The position numbers were made by a program, and so were the translations under genes. Of a stretch of 64,000 nt of DNA, positions 33,227-47,847 are shown one piece after another (position 1 is the stretch's first letter; every line of letters starts with the position of its first letter). The stretch is from Saccharum officinarum (Eukaryota > Streptophyta > Magnoliopsida > Poales > Poaceae), in NCBI GenBank assembly GCA_020631735.1, contig CM036168.1:103746036-103810035 (forward strand), read 5' to 3'. The notes beneath the pieces are model-generated. The model was not told where the DNA came from and ran no database searches. It was given only the letters and a program-made list of their open reading frames with translations.

Positions 33227-34069
33227 ATGAGCGAGGCGGACGGTCACGCCGGGGACGATGGGGCGAGCCGCCCCGCGCCCCGGCTGAACGAGAGGATCCT
33301 CTCGTCCCTGTCGCGGAGGTCCGTGGCCGCGCACCCATGGCATGACCTCGACATCGGTGAGAGATCTCTCCCCTCCCCTCCCGTGCCCGTGGGACTTCAT
33401 CTTCTTTCCACAACCAGTACCACCGCGCGTTCTGTTTTCAGAGGTGTTTAGCTGCTCTCAGTGCTAACTCCGGAGGTTCCTCTTCCTCTCTGTACGTGCG
33501 TGCAGGCCCTGACGCTCCCGCTGCGTTCAACCTTGTAAGTACCATCTATTCATGCCACATCAAATCCTGCATCTTTATTTCCAGTCAGTTCTAGGTGAGA
33601 AATACGATTGTTCTGTTGTCGGATTCTCGGGGGGGACAGGGAGAGAAGGACGACACGATCATAGCTGTCTGCACCGACGATCCCGAGTACCGCCACTACA
33701 ATGATCTCAACGAGCTCTCGCCTCATCGCGTCCAAGAGATCCGAAGATTCTTCGAGGATTGTAAGCTGCCAGTCTTCAGCTTGCTTCTGTTTACAGATTT
33801 GGAAATCTTTCTGTTGCTGAGTCCATGGTCCTCTTGATAAAATGTTCAGATAAGAAGAACGAGAACAAGAAGGTTGCCGTCAACGACCTGCGAGCGCCGC
33901 TCGCGATGCCATCCAGTACTCCATGTTAGTGTCCATCTCGATCAGTTTCAGGCCTCACGCAGCATGGACTTTCCTCTATCTTCAAAGTATCGAACAATCT
34001 ATGACATGATCACATTTTGCATGCAGGGATCTTTATGCGCAATACATTTCGCAGAGCCTGCGACAGTAG
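33227..34069 (+). pseudogene. Soluble inorganic pyrophosphatase relic lacking the catalytic exons
   Basis: Recognisable exons: 33227-33356 ([29 protein letters not shown]), 33506-33534, 33640-33760 ([36 protein letters not shown]), 33850-33924 and 34027-34069 (DLYAQYISQSLRQ and a stop). Family I plant pyrophosphatases have about 75-80 more residues between exons two and three, including the DxDPxD metal-binding signature. Only 105 nt separate those exons here and none of that domain is present. A frame shift in the fourth exon (after AVND) also throws the C-terminus out of frame. Splice sites remain good, so it may be transcribed, but the product cannot be a pyrophosphatase. Convergent with FBPase, 319 bp away. 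Confidence 0.88.
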
Positions 34070-34387
34070 TTTCATCATTTGTGACACTTGAGCACCTCTT
34101 CTTCACCAGTACTTAGCGTGTGCCGTGTGTGGATAACTCGAAGCAAACTATGAGTATGCTTAGGTTGGTAATAACACAGATTTTAGGTGCTAGAGATGCA
34201 TATGTGCATGCATGTACATGAGTATGCAACTTTTAAGGAGGCCCTTAGTTGCTTGTGAAGCTGTTCTGGGCCTCCCTACTATATATTACACTGAATGTTA
34301 CAAACTTACGACGACACCAAGGAAAGAAATGTCTGAAACTCTGAATCAGGTCACAGCAGCGCCAGGAACCTCATTTGGGTTCCCCGA

Positions 34388-36659
34388 TCAAGCTGAGCTT
34401 GACTTTGCCTGCTCGGCGTACAATGCTTTGATTTCCTCCACATCGTCGTAGCTGCCGAGGAATATCGGGGATCTCTCGTGGATCTTGGTTGGGACCAGAT
34501 CAAGAGCCTGCAGTGCCAATGTATCAACATGTTTCACCGCATCAAGGTACAGGTACTGAACAAGAGGTAGTTCTGACAAGGGAGCAGAAATGCTTTCTTT
34601 TCTATAGAAAATAGAGGAGCGAAAATCCTACCCGTTCTTTGCCTGTGAAGGACTGACCTCCAGCCTGCTCCATTAGGAATGACATGGGGAAAACTTCATA
34701 AAGGACACTGCCAAACCAAACCAAACCAAACCAAACGAATCAGGTTCAGGAGTGTTATGCAACTGGAGACTGGAGGTAACGGAAGCCAAATGAGAGTAGG
34801 CGTCAGCTTACCGGAGCTTTCCATTTGGGCTCTTCTGGTCAGCAGGGTACAAAAATACACCTCCATATAGCAAGGTACGGTGCACATCAGCAACCATACT
34901 GTAAAAGTAAACCATCAACATCAACGAGTGTGTTTTAGTATCTAGATAGTACCATCCTACGTCATGTAAAGGGCGCATACGTTCATTTTACCGGTGAAAA
35001 TCTAGTGAAAGATCAGCTCACCTTCCAATGTATCTCAAAGATTTTGGTGGCGAACCATCTTTGGGGTATTTGCACTTCTCCACAAACCTGTGATTTTTGG
35101 TGTAAGCTATGGCTGGAGCTTTGTTGAAAAAAAGGCGGGGCGTTCTTAAGCAAGTAAGGAAGCACTATGAACACAAATGAGACCTACTTTGCAACAGGCA
35201 CGTCCCAATTTTTGGCGTTCCCTTCATTGACTGAATAAATCTTCCCCTTCTTAGGTATCTGCACAAAGAGAGAGATGGGTGACAGTAATCAGTATTCTAT
35301 TGCCTGAACAATTTCACATGAAAAGGACTGAAGCTCAAAAGTAACCTTGATGTCTGGATGAGTTAGTATGAACTCGCCAAGTGAAGGATCAAGTGTGAAG
35401 CCATTGACACCAGTTCCAGTGCTCAGAACAAGCTGCATCAAATTAGTTGCACATGTCAATATATTCAGATGGAACATTACAGATGAGTGTCTTCAGAGAA
35501 GATGGATTCGAAGAATTGATTACCGTGCAGGAACTGCCATACATGCAGTATCCAGCGGCAAGCATGTCCTTGCCAGGTTGCAGTACGTCGGACAGAGTGA
35601 CATTGTCCTTGTCCTTGATCATGTAAATCCCAAAGATCTACAAAGCAAAAATAATTTACTTGGAGGAAACTCATGTAATGAAACATGAAGCCTGCTGACG
35701 AACAGACATGGAAAAGCTCAAAAAGATTGACAAAGGCGCAGTTTGTTACAAAATTTGTGGACGGTCAGGTCGCGATGACAAATTAAGTTAGATACAGATA
35801 ATTAAGGCACGTTGTTGTACTGTCAGCTTAAATTTCCAGTTATTTCAGACCCATAAATAAATCTAGAAAAACTAGGTAACAAAGGAACTGTTAGTTTGCT
35901 TTTGATGTCGCTGTCCTGAGATTTTTTGTAACGTTCCATAAAGGACCCAGAGATTTCTTATGTTCATACCGTTCCGATGGAGACGCCACAGTCGATGTTG
36001 GAGGAACCGTCGAGGGGATCAAAGCAAACACAGTACCTTTTTGGTAGAAAAAAAAAAGCGATGCATACATACATTTCATCAGAAACTTGTCACCAAGGTA
36101 GCAAGAAGAGCATACGTATATATAGGCAGCTCAGGTTTAGTTCGCTCACTTCCCACGTAGCTTAGGGTCCACGAACGTTGCTTCCTCGTCCTCCTCGGAC
36201 ACAAGGACGCACTGCAAGCATGCGTACACCGGTGCCGAGTCATCAGAAACAGAAAGCAAAACACTTGGAACTCAAACGGACAAGAAGGATTTCGTACGGT
36301 GCGACCGCTGCTGACGAGGGCCTTGACGAACACCTCGTTGGACAGGACGTCCAGCTTCTTCTGCTCCTCTCCCTGTCGCACGTCACATCTCGATCAATGT
36401 CTCTGAACAAAAGACTGCTACTGCGAGCGACCTAGACGGCGCATGCACTTGCCTGCACGTTGGTCTCTCCGGCGAGTCCAATGAGCTGCGCGAGTCCGGC
36501 CTTGTTGACGGCGGAGGCGACGAACTTGCAGCCGAGGACGATGTGGGAGAGCAGGATGGTGAAGTCGCCGCGGGACTCGGGGTTCCGGCTCTGCTCGTTC
36601 AGCACGTGCCGCGTGATGGTCATCAGGTCCGTCCGGTGCGCGTCCGCCGCGTGGTCCAT
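34388..36659 (-). CDS. Cytosolic fructose-1,6-bisphosphatase
   Basis: Hydrolyses fructose 1,6-bisphosphate to fructose 6-phosphate in the cytosol, a control step of sucrose synthesis. Eleven exons: 36659-36453, 36372-36298, 36211-36150, 36036-35970, 35637-35524, 35432-35346, 35258-35188, 35087-35022, 34898-34812, 34707-34632 and 34507-34388, in phase, 343 aa. The metal/phosphate-binding [10 protein letters not shown] lies near residue 121. There is no transit peptide and no obvious Cys-bearing regulatory insertion of the plastid redox type, which indicates the cytosolic form. Other signatures are [29 protein letters not shown] and [16 protein letters not shown]. Intron 1 starts with GC rather than GT (GCAAGT at 36452-36447). 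A TATATA box lies about 105 bp upstream of the ATG. Confidence 0.96.
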
Positions 36660-36762
36660 CTCGCCTCCGCTTCGCCGCCCCGGCCGCGCGCGCCCTCGCT
36701 CACTTCGATCGGCTTTCTACCCAGTGGTGATCACGCGGGCACGAAGAACCCCGCGCGCACGG

Positions 36763-36769
36763 TATATAT
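36763..36769 (-). promoter_or_regulatory. TATA box of the FBPase gene
   Basis: TATATA on the minus strand in a GC-rich context, about 105 bp upstream of the start codon. Confidence 0.6.
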
Positions 36770-37885
36770 CTACTAGAACCAGAAGTGAGGCTGGGAGCCG
36801 AGGGGCGCGGACCTCCAACGGAATCGGCGCCGAGGCCTATCCCTCTATCCGCTGCGGCTGGCTGGGCCGCCCGCGTCGAGCGCTTTGTGGTGGTGGTGCG
36901 GTGGCGTACGTAGCGCGCAGGAGAGCGATTGCCATTAGAGACGAGAGCGAGGCTTTGTCCCGTCGTGGCAGGGGGATTAGGATAGGACCAAGCAGAAGCA
37001 GGGCGTTAGCAACGGCCTGAAAGCGAGACGGCTCCGATGGTGTGGTGTGGCGCGAATAAGGGGCTGGCAGGGCGGTTACCATTTACCTGACTAATGGCCT
37101 GCCGTTACGCGTGGAATATGCCTGCGGAAGTGACTGGCATGGCTGGGCCGCGACCCGCGAGGGCATCCTGCTTCACCTGCACGCTATGCCGGTTCCGGTC
37201 CATCCGGGGAGCTGTCTTAGTTCGCTTTGATTGGGCTTTCAATTCTGCTGGAAAAGCAAAAAAACAACCAAAGGAGTATATAATTCTATATATCTTGCTT
37301 TTTGATGAAAGCTATTTTTATCCTAGTATAGCCCTATTTGGCAGGGCTCCAATTCACTAGTGAATTTTTTTTCTTTAGCTTCACGATCAACTCCACCGGT
37401 GGAGCTGGGACCATTTTAACAAAACGGCTTCACTTATCTATCGTACATGGCTGAGAGAGATCATTTGTCCAAGATACCCTATGTACACACATGTGTAGTA
37501 ACATTTGCATCAATACGTTTCTTTATGTTTTTTCATCCAAGTAAATTTGAATTCAAAATTAAAATTTCAAAATTAAAAAATGAAAGTACCATTTTGTTTT
37601 TTTTTCTTCTTTTCCCTATCCGTATGACCTATCAGCAGGAATCGCGAGGAAACTTTTTTCTTCTTTTTCTCATCCGAGTGACCTATCGGCAGGAATCACG
37701 ATAAACCTATCAGCAGGAATCGTGAGGAAATGTTTTATTCTTTTCCCCGTCCGAGTGACTATCGGCAAGAATCCCGAAGAGAGGGAGGGCGGTGCACTAT
37801 GGTTCCACCAGCGGCATCTCCGGCTGCCGCGCTCCAAGGCCGCATCAGCTTCGCTTTTGCATTTCCTCTCCAATCGAGACGGTTA
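36770..37885. other. FBPase upstream region and intergenic stretch
   Basis: GC-rich to about 37200, then AT-rich. 37617-37775 holds three or four degenerate copies of a GACCTATCAGCAGGAATCG-type word in tandem. No gene seen. Confidence 0.5.
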
Positions 37886-38009
37886 GGAACTATGTTTGGC
37901 TGGCTGTATTTTTGACTGATACTGATGTTGATTTGTTGTGAGAGAAAAATACTGTTTTATAACTGACTGATTTTGGCTCGTAACCTCAAGCGAACAGAGC
38001 CATAGTTTG
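37886..38009. mobile_element. Short hAT-type MITE with AACTATG termini
   Basis: Left AACTATGTTTGGCTGG and right, inverted, AACTATGGCTCTGTTCGC. The interior GATTTGTTGTGAGAGAAAAA is shared with the fragment at 19828. Confidence 0.55.
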
Positions 38010-38603
38010 TTAGCCTGACAGCACAAGTTCGAGCACGAGTGGCCGTCAGCATAAAAGGTTTCAGGGGGGAACAAAACCATGTAGGCGATTTGACAGTGTC
38101 CGTATGGCCAGGTAATCGCAAGTAGCAAGACCAGGAAAGTGCGAGCGAAACAAGAACAAGCGTACACCAAACTTGGTAGAGTTGTGTAAGAATGTGACAT
38201 GAAGCTGTGGACATCAAATGTGCTCCAGCAAACTTTGAGAATTTAACAATATGGGTCATTTCTGCGGTTTGAGGCAAGCCTTATATAGTACAATAAATGG
38301 TGTTCGCGGGTGCTACAAGGTTTTCATCACTATGATAGTAGATGGCCTGTTTGGAGAGCATGAATTCTCACAAGAAAACAGTACAATTCTGGCAGGTCTT
38401 GGAGAAAACTAGAGCCTTCCAAACTGAGACCAACAGCACTGAGCTCCAGCCTTGCAACCACGTGTCCACGCTTCATGGGCGACTTAACTTACAATAAATT
38501 AGCACAACATCGACCATTTTTGTTTCTGAAAAAAATAGGAGAATAGAAAAACTGGCTGAGAATTTAATCAGATGAAAAGAGATGATGAGGCCTAATAATA
38601 ATT

Positions 38604-38751
38604 GCTCCCTCTATTCCAAATTATAAGACAGTTTTGGCTTTTTAGATACATTGTTTTACTATGCATCTAGACATTGTGTATATCTAAGTACATAGCAAAA
38701 ACTATGTATCTAGAAAACCCAAAACATCTTATAATTATGAATGGATGGAAT
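38604..38751. mobile_element. Stowaway-like MITE just beyond the YKT6 stop codon
   Basis: Left CTCCCTCTATTCCAAATTAT and a right end that mirrors it with changes (CTTATAATTATGAATGGATG). It lies within about 60 bp of the YKT6 stop and so probably in its 3' UTR. Confidence 0.7.
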
Positions 38752-38806
38752 AAGATCTCAAAAAACAGCATTAACCACCTTGCAACCATGATTGAAGCGC
38801 CAAAGT

Positions 38807-39947
38807 TTAAAGAATTGTGCAGCATGAGTTTGTCTTCTTTGCCTGCTTGTAGAACATCTGAAAGACAGAATAAAATTTCTCAAGAATGTGAATACACAAG
38901 AACACACTGTGACATAATGCATACTTATAAACACAAAATAAGATGAAGAGCACTCAGAATTTTTAAGACTAAGTCACATACTCGGCATATCCGCAAACTG
39001 CAACTACTCTGGAATATGAATTGCTATTCAAGAAATCCACATTACAACCTATGAGCCACACTCCACTTCCTCTAAAGCCATAGAGAGATCATAATATATT
39101 CCAGGCAAACACTGCCACTTCAATTAGAGATTTTAGACTGACATGAATGGTTGTGAGGAACGGGGTGAATTAAGTGTGCCGGAAACTTAGCTTATTTATC
39201 TGATGCATGTCTTAAGAGTAACTCACTCTGTCCATCTATTCTATGATCAGAATATTTGCTGGGGCCTAGGAGCTAGAGCCAGTGCAGCAAGACCAGGGAG
39301 AAGGAAAATTCTCACCGTCATCCGTTAACTCAAGCATTCATAAATGCTTGTTTCATGCATGGGATTGGACTACTACACCCCAAGCAGCGGTGCATGGGAT
39401 TTTAACTCATGTATGCGTGCAATAGGACGCTAGACGCCTAGGAGAATAGTGCCTCATTGATGACCCGAGTAAAACTAGCACCTGGGTACAGCTGCTGAGC
39501 ATTACGCACTTATCAATTCTGAAAACCTTTTTGGGCGTTATAAGTTCATCAAACTTGGACGGAGGGAGTACTACTGAATACTGAGACTGACATAAAAGAT
39601 GGCATGTCGATAATTTTCTTCTAAAACTCCCATAGATGATGATTGCTACCTGGAGAAGTCAGCAATATACATCTAACAGAGTATGTACACCTGACGAACC
39701 ACTATGTACAAGAGTATCTTTTTTTTTTGTGTGTGAATTAGTAATCCGTTAAGAGAGATCTTAAGGAGTGGAATATCTCCAAGGATTTAGCTATGGACAG
39801 GAGCGCTTGGAGATTGGCAATCAACGTGCCCGAACCGTGACCTCTTTTTGTCTTGTGCCCTTTATGTCCTTTTATGTGTCTCCCTGTTTCTCGTCTCTTT
39901 TGGGTTTCATCTCTAGCCTACCCCAACTTGCTTGGGACAAAAGGCTA

Positions 39948-39980
<33 letters not shown>

Positions 39981-42600
39981 GTGTGAATTTGTAAAGTATA
40001 AGTTGTTCAGTACTTCGTTTATGACAGTGAAAATTAGCAGCAAATAGCAAAGCTTTAACATATTTTACGCTTTAACAGCATAAAAGAAAATAATTCATCC
40101 GGCAAAGTAAAGATAGGATTACCTGTGAAGCAGCACTTAGATCAGAGCTTTTCTCAACCAAGCTATCCAATCTCTCTCCTCTGGCAAGGACACTCTCAAT
40201 AGTTTTATGCTGTTAAAATATTAAAGCATAAAGGACCCACAATTAGCAATTGCTGTAAGATTTGCATATATTCAAAGATTTGCTCACACAGACTAAAGTA
40301 TGCACTTAAGGTCATAAAAGACACATCACGTATGCTTGAGCAAGCTTGCATTTCTTATTTACAAGATGTAAGAGCTGTTCATACTCAACTATGTTAGCCA
40401 ATTGCAATGAAACTAAGTTCAGTTGAAGTTTGAACCACTACCGAAGACACTCTTTTGGCTTTAGATCTAAAACATTCTAGACCAAGTATCAGCACAAGCA
40501 TGAAGCGCCTAAGGCCTAATGCTCTGTGGCATGGATGTAAGCTCATCTATATATATAGTGCCAGCAGAAGAAGGCCTAATGTAAAGCGGATATTCTGTAA
40601 AGACAATACTCAAAGGTATATGTTATGTTATAGCAATGAACAGTAATCCAAGAGTACTTAGTGCATGAGACATATTCTGCAAAACTGAAAATATGTAAGC
40701 AATGAAAGATTTAAATACATCACACTTACAAGGATAATTTTTGTTTCATCCAAGTCCCTCTGGATTTTCATTAATTTGTCAGCTTCCGCAGGGTCCTAAA
40801 AAATGATGAACATATCATGAGTAATGTGAATATGCTTCCTTGTGAGGCAGATAGGGTGTAAAGGAATACAGGCACAATCCAGTATCAGCCACACAACAAT
40901 AACCCATATCATTCAACCACAAGCTCACAAGATGTATCACATGATATAATATTACTTCAAAAAAATTAGCATGTTCCTTCTGGGCAGTCATCAGAGCAGT
41001 CCAGCTGGACAACTAACTCTTTATCACAGTGATTTGACAATCTGGAACAACCAAATATTTATACATTCAACTCATACAATATAGTTTCCAATAAGACAAT
41101 CCCAAAACAATCTTGTGGCATCCAAAACAAACACGTCATGTTGCAATGAAGATACCAGAAACAAAAATATTATTGGAAATTCAATCCATTTATCTGACCT
41201 TTTCATAGAAAACAACCCAAAGTTGTTAGCACCAACAATAGATGGTGATAATTTATACAAGGTTACATCAATCAATACATGGGCAGAAAGTACTTGTGTT
41301 TCACATGAAGGTTTGAACCTGAAATTTTGTCAAGGCATCTGTCAGGAAAGCCCACTCTTGAGTTCCATCTGCAGTAGCAGATTTCCAGGAGTCCCCAAAA
41401 GCCTTCTGGTACTCATCAAGAACCTTCATGAAATCCATCATATGAACATCTGAATCTCATAAAGGGACTACAAAGAAGTGCAGCATTTTGATAATAGATA
41501 AAGACTGCTCAGTAAGTTACTGAGTCTCATAAAAGAAGCGCAGCATTTTGATAATTATTAGTTTTCAACCAATAATGAAAATTAAGGTACTAGCAAAGAG
41601 CACACAGTTTTGATATTGCCGGTGACCAATGTACAGAACATTGTAGCTGTGTTGAGTGCAACTGTAACTACGGAGTATGTTGTATGCTAACAAGCAGCAA
41701 ACTAATAGCGTCATTCATACAACTCAACCTGTTTTTATACTAACAATGTTACGAGATCCTGTTCAGATTAACAAACTTTAAACAGAACTGGATAAAAGTA
41801 GCTGGTTACAGCTTACAATTGGTAAACTGAACTTAAACCAAAAGTAAAGGCAAGTGGGAGTCTCAGGAATAATTGTCGGTACCTTATTCAGGAGGGAAAA
41901 TGCACTTCGTACAGGATAGTGATCATCCATGAATGCCACCGCACAAAGCCCATTTCTGTTGTGGGAGTGGACCTTGTATTCTGAAATGAAAAGAGATTGT
42001 AGGTCACAACAGCATGCCGGAATGCACAACAAAAATGTATTCCAAATATATAAAGCAAACAAGGTCAGCCATAATGTTATGATCACCTAGCTACTACAAG
42101 ATGAAAGTGCAAATGGTTAAGCGTTGCTCGAATTTTCTTCAGATGATGAACAGTGAGCACAAACACAGCTTCAGTAGTAAGACCAATTGCAACATTAGAT
42201 GCATCAACAGACAGCACTTCTTTCCCCACACGCTGCACAAACAATCTCAATACTCCTTGCTACGGCCATCAAACCACCAGTGGATCTATAGCCGAAGGCT
42301 GCCCATGGACAATTTAGTACGAACCCCGGATCTCCTCGTGGGATCCGAAAGCCGATCAGATCTGAGGAGGTTACCTTCGTGCTGGACGGACTGCCGCTGG
42401 CCTGGCTGGGTGCGCTGAGCGACGGTGCGGGCAACGAAGATGATGAACTCGCGGGCGGCGCTGCGCTGGAAGTAGCCGAAGTGGCTGACGTCCGTCGCGT
42501 TCGCGAGCACCACCGCCTCCGTGCCCGACTCGCCGCCGGACGAGGAGCTCCCGGCTCCGGAGGTCGACGGCTTCAGCACCAGGAGCGCCGTAATCTTCAT
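38807..42600 (-). CDS. YKT6: R-SNARE YKT6
   Basis: YKT6 is a lipid-anchored R-SNARE used in ER-Golgi, endosomal and vacuolar fusion. Six exons: 42600-42375, 41980-41883, 41423-41319, 40795-40730, 40209-40123 and 38857-38807, all in phase, 210 aa. The longin domain spans about 1-140 (MKITALLVLK, HFGYFQRSAAREF, VARTVAQRTQPGQRQSVQHE, GLCAVAFMDDHYPVRSAFSL). The SNARE motif runs about 145-200 (DETKIILHKTIESVLARGER) with the central Arg. It ends CCTIL: a palmitoylatable Cys followed by a CaaX prenylation box. Relative to Arabidopsis it has a Ser/Gly-rich loop near residues 12-25. The start is the ATG of MKITALLV; an upstream in-frame extension is not conserved. The last intron contains an RTE-type LINE tail. 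Confidence 0.96.
39729..39989 (+). mobile_element. 5'-truncated RTE-type LINE in the last YKT6 intron
   Basis: An 11-bp target duplication GTGTGTGAATT (39729-39739, 39979-39989) flanks about 240 bp. The insert ends CCCCAACTTGCTTGGGACAA followed by (TTG)n at 39949-39979. Simple-repeat tails instead of poly(A) are typical of RTE-clade LINEs. Antisense to YKT6. Confidence 0.75.
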
Positions 42601-43186
42601 CCCCTCCACGCAGAGATCCGCGCGCACACGACCTCTTGGCTTGCCCCCGAAACGGCAGGATGGATGGACGGAAATCGCAGCCAAGGAAAGCAAGCGCCCC
42701 TTTCCTCTTCTGTTGGATTCGGTCGCACCCCACTCCCTAGCACGAGAACAAGACGATTCCCACAGAAGGGGTAGATGAGTCTGACAGTGGGTCCAGTTTG
42801 ACAGCCCAGAACCTACATCATGTATACGATACGACCAGCTCTATAGTCTGAACACGGAACGCTCAGCATCAATCATCGCATAAAAAAAAAGCACGGCGAA
42901 GTTGCAGAAAAACGCCGATCCACTATTCCTCCGAGTTAATCCCACAAATATAAAATACATTGCACACAGGAAACAAATAGGATGCAAACGGAGAAATTTG
43001 GGAACTGATAACTTTGGACTTCATTGTCATTTCATCATGATAACTAAACTACAGCAGTGAACACCAACTACTCCATGATTCGACCGATAACTGACCAAAC
43101 TACAGGACCCAACACATCTCTACACCTTCTGATCCACTGATGACAGAAACTACGACAACTACTTCCACCTCCACGGCGCCGACGCT
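42601..43186. other. YKT6 5' region and histone H3 3' flank
   Basis: 42601-42780 is the likely YKT6 leader and promoter (minus strand). The remainder lies downstream of the H3 stop. No further gene seen. Confidence 0.45.
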
Positions 43187-45705
<2,519 letters not shown>

Positions 45706-45805
45706 NNNNNNNNNNNNNNNNNNNNNNNNNNNNNNNNNNNNNNNNNNNNNNNNNNNNNNNNNNNNNNNNNNNNNNNNNNNNNNNNNNNNNNNNNNNNNNN
45801 NNNNN
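45706..45805. other. Assembly gap (100 N)
   Basis: Exactly 100 N, the conventional size for a gap of unknown length. Open frames drawn across it have no meaning. Upstream exons of NUP50 may lie in it. Confidence 0.99.
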
Positions 45806-46424
45806 ATTGCCATGTTTTAATATTTGGTTGAGATAGTTTAATGCTATTGTTGGGTCTTGGGTGAGATAGTTTTATGGATACCATTCAAGTTTTCTTTTGG
45901 CAATGTTCTGCCAAGATGATATTTCCTTTTTGCACTTTGCACAGAACTTAACATCTGATACACTGTCAAAGCAACATATTATTTCTTTCTTTAGATTACA
46001 AATTGTGTGGTTATTGATGCCAGATAAGTTGAAAAAAATTTCCTATTTTGCCTTAGGTGGAGTCTATTGCACTTGCACCACGATTGTGCTGCTTGTTTGT
46101 CCTTGGCACATCTTTGTTTCTAGATTGTATATAGGAAGGTCTTGTCAAGTTTCTTTTTCTTCTTTGTTGATAGTTTGATAGATTGCCAAGATACCATGTT
46201 AACATGTAAATTCCTGGAACTACTTTTTGGCTGTTTTGTGTCACTAGGAAGCAGATTGAGCTATCACTCTAATATAAACCTTATCTTTAGATTTAACTCT
46301 ACATTTTCATTTCTGATGAATTGTGGCACCCTACCTGTTACTATTTTTTGGTGGCCCATGGGACTATTTCTTTTTACTGTTTCTAAGTTTCTTGTTTGAA
46401 TTTCAGGTGCTATCAACTTGGAAG

Positions 46425-47847
46425 ATGGCAGATGAGGAACAGCCCCAAGCTCTAGGAAGAGGGTTGCAGGTACCCAAATCAACAAGGATAATCCTGAGCC
46501 TGATGATGACGGACCAGAGCAAGAGATGGGTACATTTAAGAAAGCTACTGAGGAAGTTATGGCAACCCGGAGAATTGTAAAGGTTCGGCGCCAGCAGACG
46601 TCATCAGCTCCTTCTTCTAATCCTTTCTCCGCAATCAGATTTGCCCCCACTGATTCTAGTGCTCAAACAAGCGTCCCTGTCCCAGAGGCCAACCTTCAGA
46701 TGTCAAAGCTGATGAGGGAAGCAATGGTAGTGGGAAACATACTTTGTCTGTGCCAGACAAGAATGCAGGCTCTGGTGTAAATACCGACTCCGCTGCCACA
46801 ACTGAAGCACCACCTCAACCTGTTGAAACCAGTGACAAGGCAGAAGACACAAAGGATGAATCTGGTGGAGACAAAGTGGTAGTTGGAGAACCCAACGAAA
46901 GTAGCTCCATGCCATCTGAAGTTGAGGGCAAAACAAAAGAGGGAGATGCTGAAGAAAAGGAAAGGGCAGATGAAGCTGGAAATAACAATAAAATTAGCAA
47001 GGATGATACTGAGAAGAAAGATGGAGGTGAATCAGAGACCAAGGATGGCTTCTCTGATGAGCAGAGAGATGCTGATAAAATTAGCAAGGATGATACTGAG
47101 AAGAAAGATGGAAATGAGTCAGAGCAGAAAGATGATGATAACAAAGGGCATACATCATCAGCAACACCCCTTTTCTCATTTAAGAATCTGTCAAGTGGTC
47201 AAAATGCTTTCACAGGTCTGACCGGAACTGGATTTTCAAGCACATCATTCTCGTTTGGCTCAGCCTCTAAAGATGGCTCAAGTTCTGGTCCCCTATTTGG
47301 GCTGAAAGCTGATGGTTCTTCGTTCCCTTCTTTTAATCTTGGTAGTGCCAACAACGGGAGTTCTGCCACAGCGCTTGCTACTTCAGTAGAGGCACCCAAG
47401 AAATTTGCTATGACAGAGGGTCCTGTTGAAACCGGTGAAGAAAATGAGAAGGCTGTATTTACTGCTGATTCTGCTTTATATGAGTACCTAGATGGGGGAT
47501 GGAAAGAAAGAGGAAAAGGTGAACTGAAGCTGAATGTCCCTGTATCTGGCGGTGAGAGCGGTGAGAGAGCCCGGCTCGTCATGAGGACAAAAGGCAACTA
47601 CCGGCTGGTCCTGAATGCAAGCCTCTACAACGACATGTCACTTAAGGACATGGACAAGAAAGGCGTGACGTTTGCCTGCATGAACAGCATTGGGGAGTCA
47701 CCGAGCAGCCTTGCCACATTTGCTCTGAAGTTCAAGGACACAGCCACCAGGGAGGAATTCAAGGATGCGGTGGAGTCTCACAAGACAAGCAAGGCACCGG
47801 ACGTGCAGCTGAAGTCGCCCGAGAACTCTCCGAAGGCAGAAGTCTGA
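46425..47847 (+). CDS. NUP50: Nucleoporin NUP50 with a C-terminal Ran-binding domain; two frameshifts
   Basis: NUP50 sits in the nuclear basket and aids importin-alpha recycling and Ran-dependent transport. An acceptor at 46405-46406 precedes the ATG at 46425 (MADEEQPQALG). The frame then steps back one base near 46456 (KRVAGTQINKDNPEPDDDGP) and again near 46694 (SDVKADEGSNGSGK), after which it is open to 47847. Restoring one base at each point gives exactly 474 aa. Features: an FG-type stretch (FSFGSASK, LFGLKADG), an acidic Lys-rich linker with KISKDDTEKKDG twice, and a RanBP1-like domain over the last 120 residues (KAVFTADSALYEYLDGGW, GNYRLVLNASLYNDMSL). Either a decaying gene or assembly errors near the gap. 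Confidence 0.85.

Noticed and set aside
46744..47847. NUP50 starting at 46744
   Set aside because: That codon is TTG. Upstream conserved NUP50 residues in the two other frames show the gene starts at 46425 with frameshifts.
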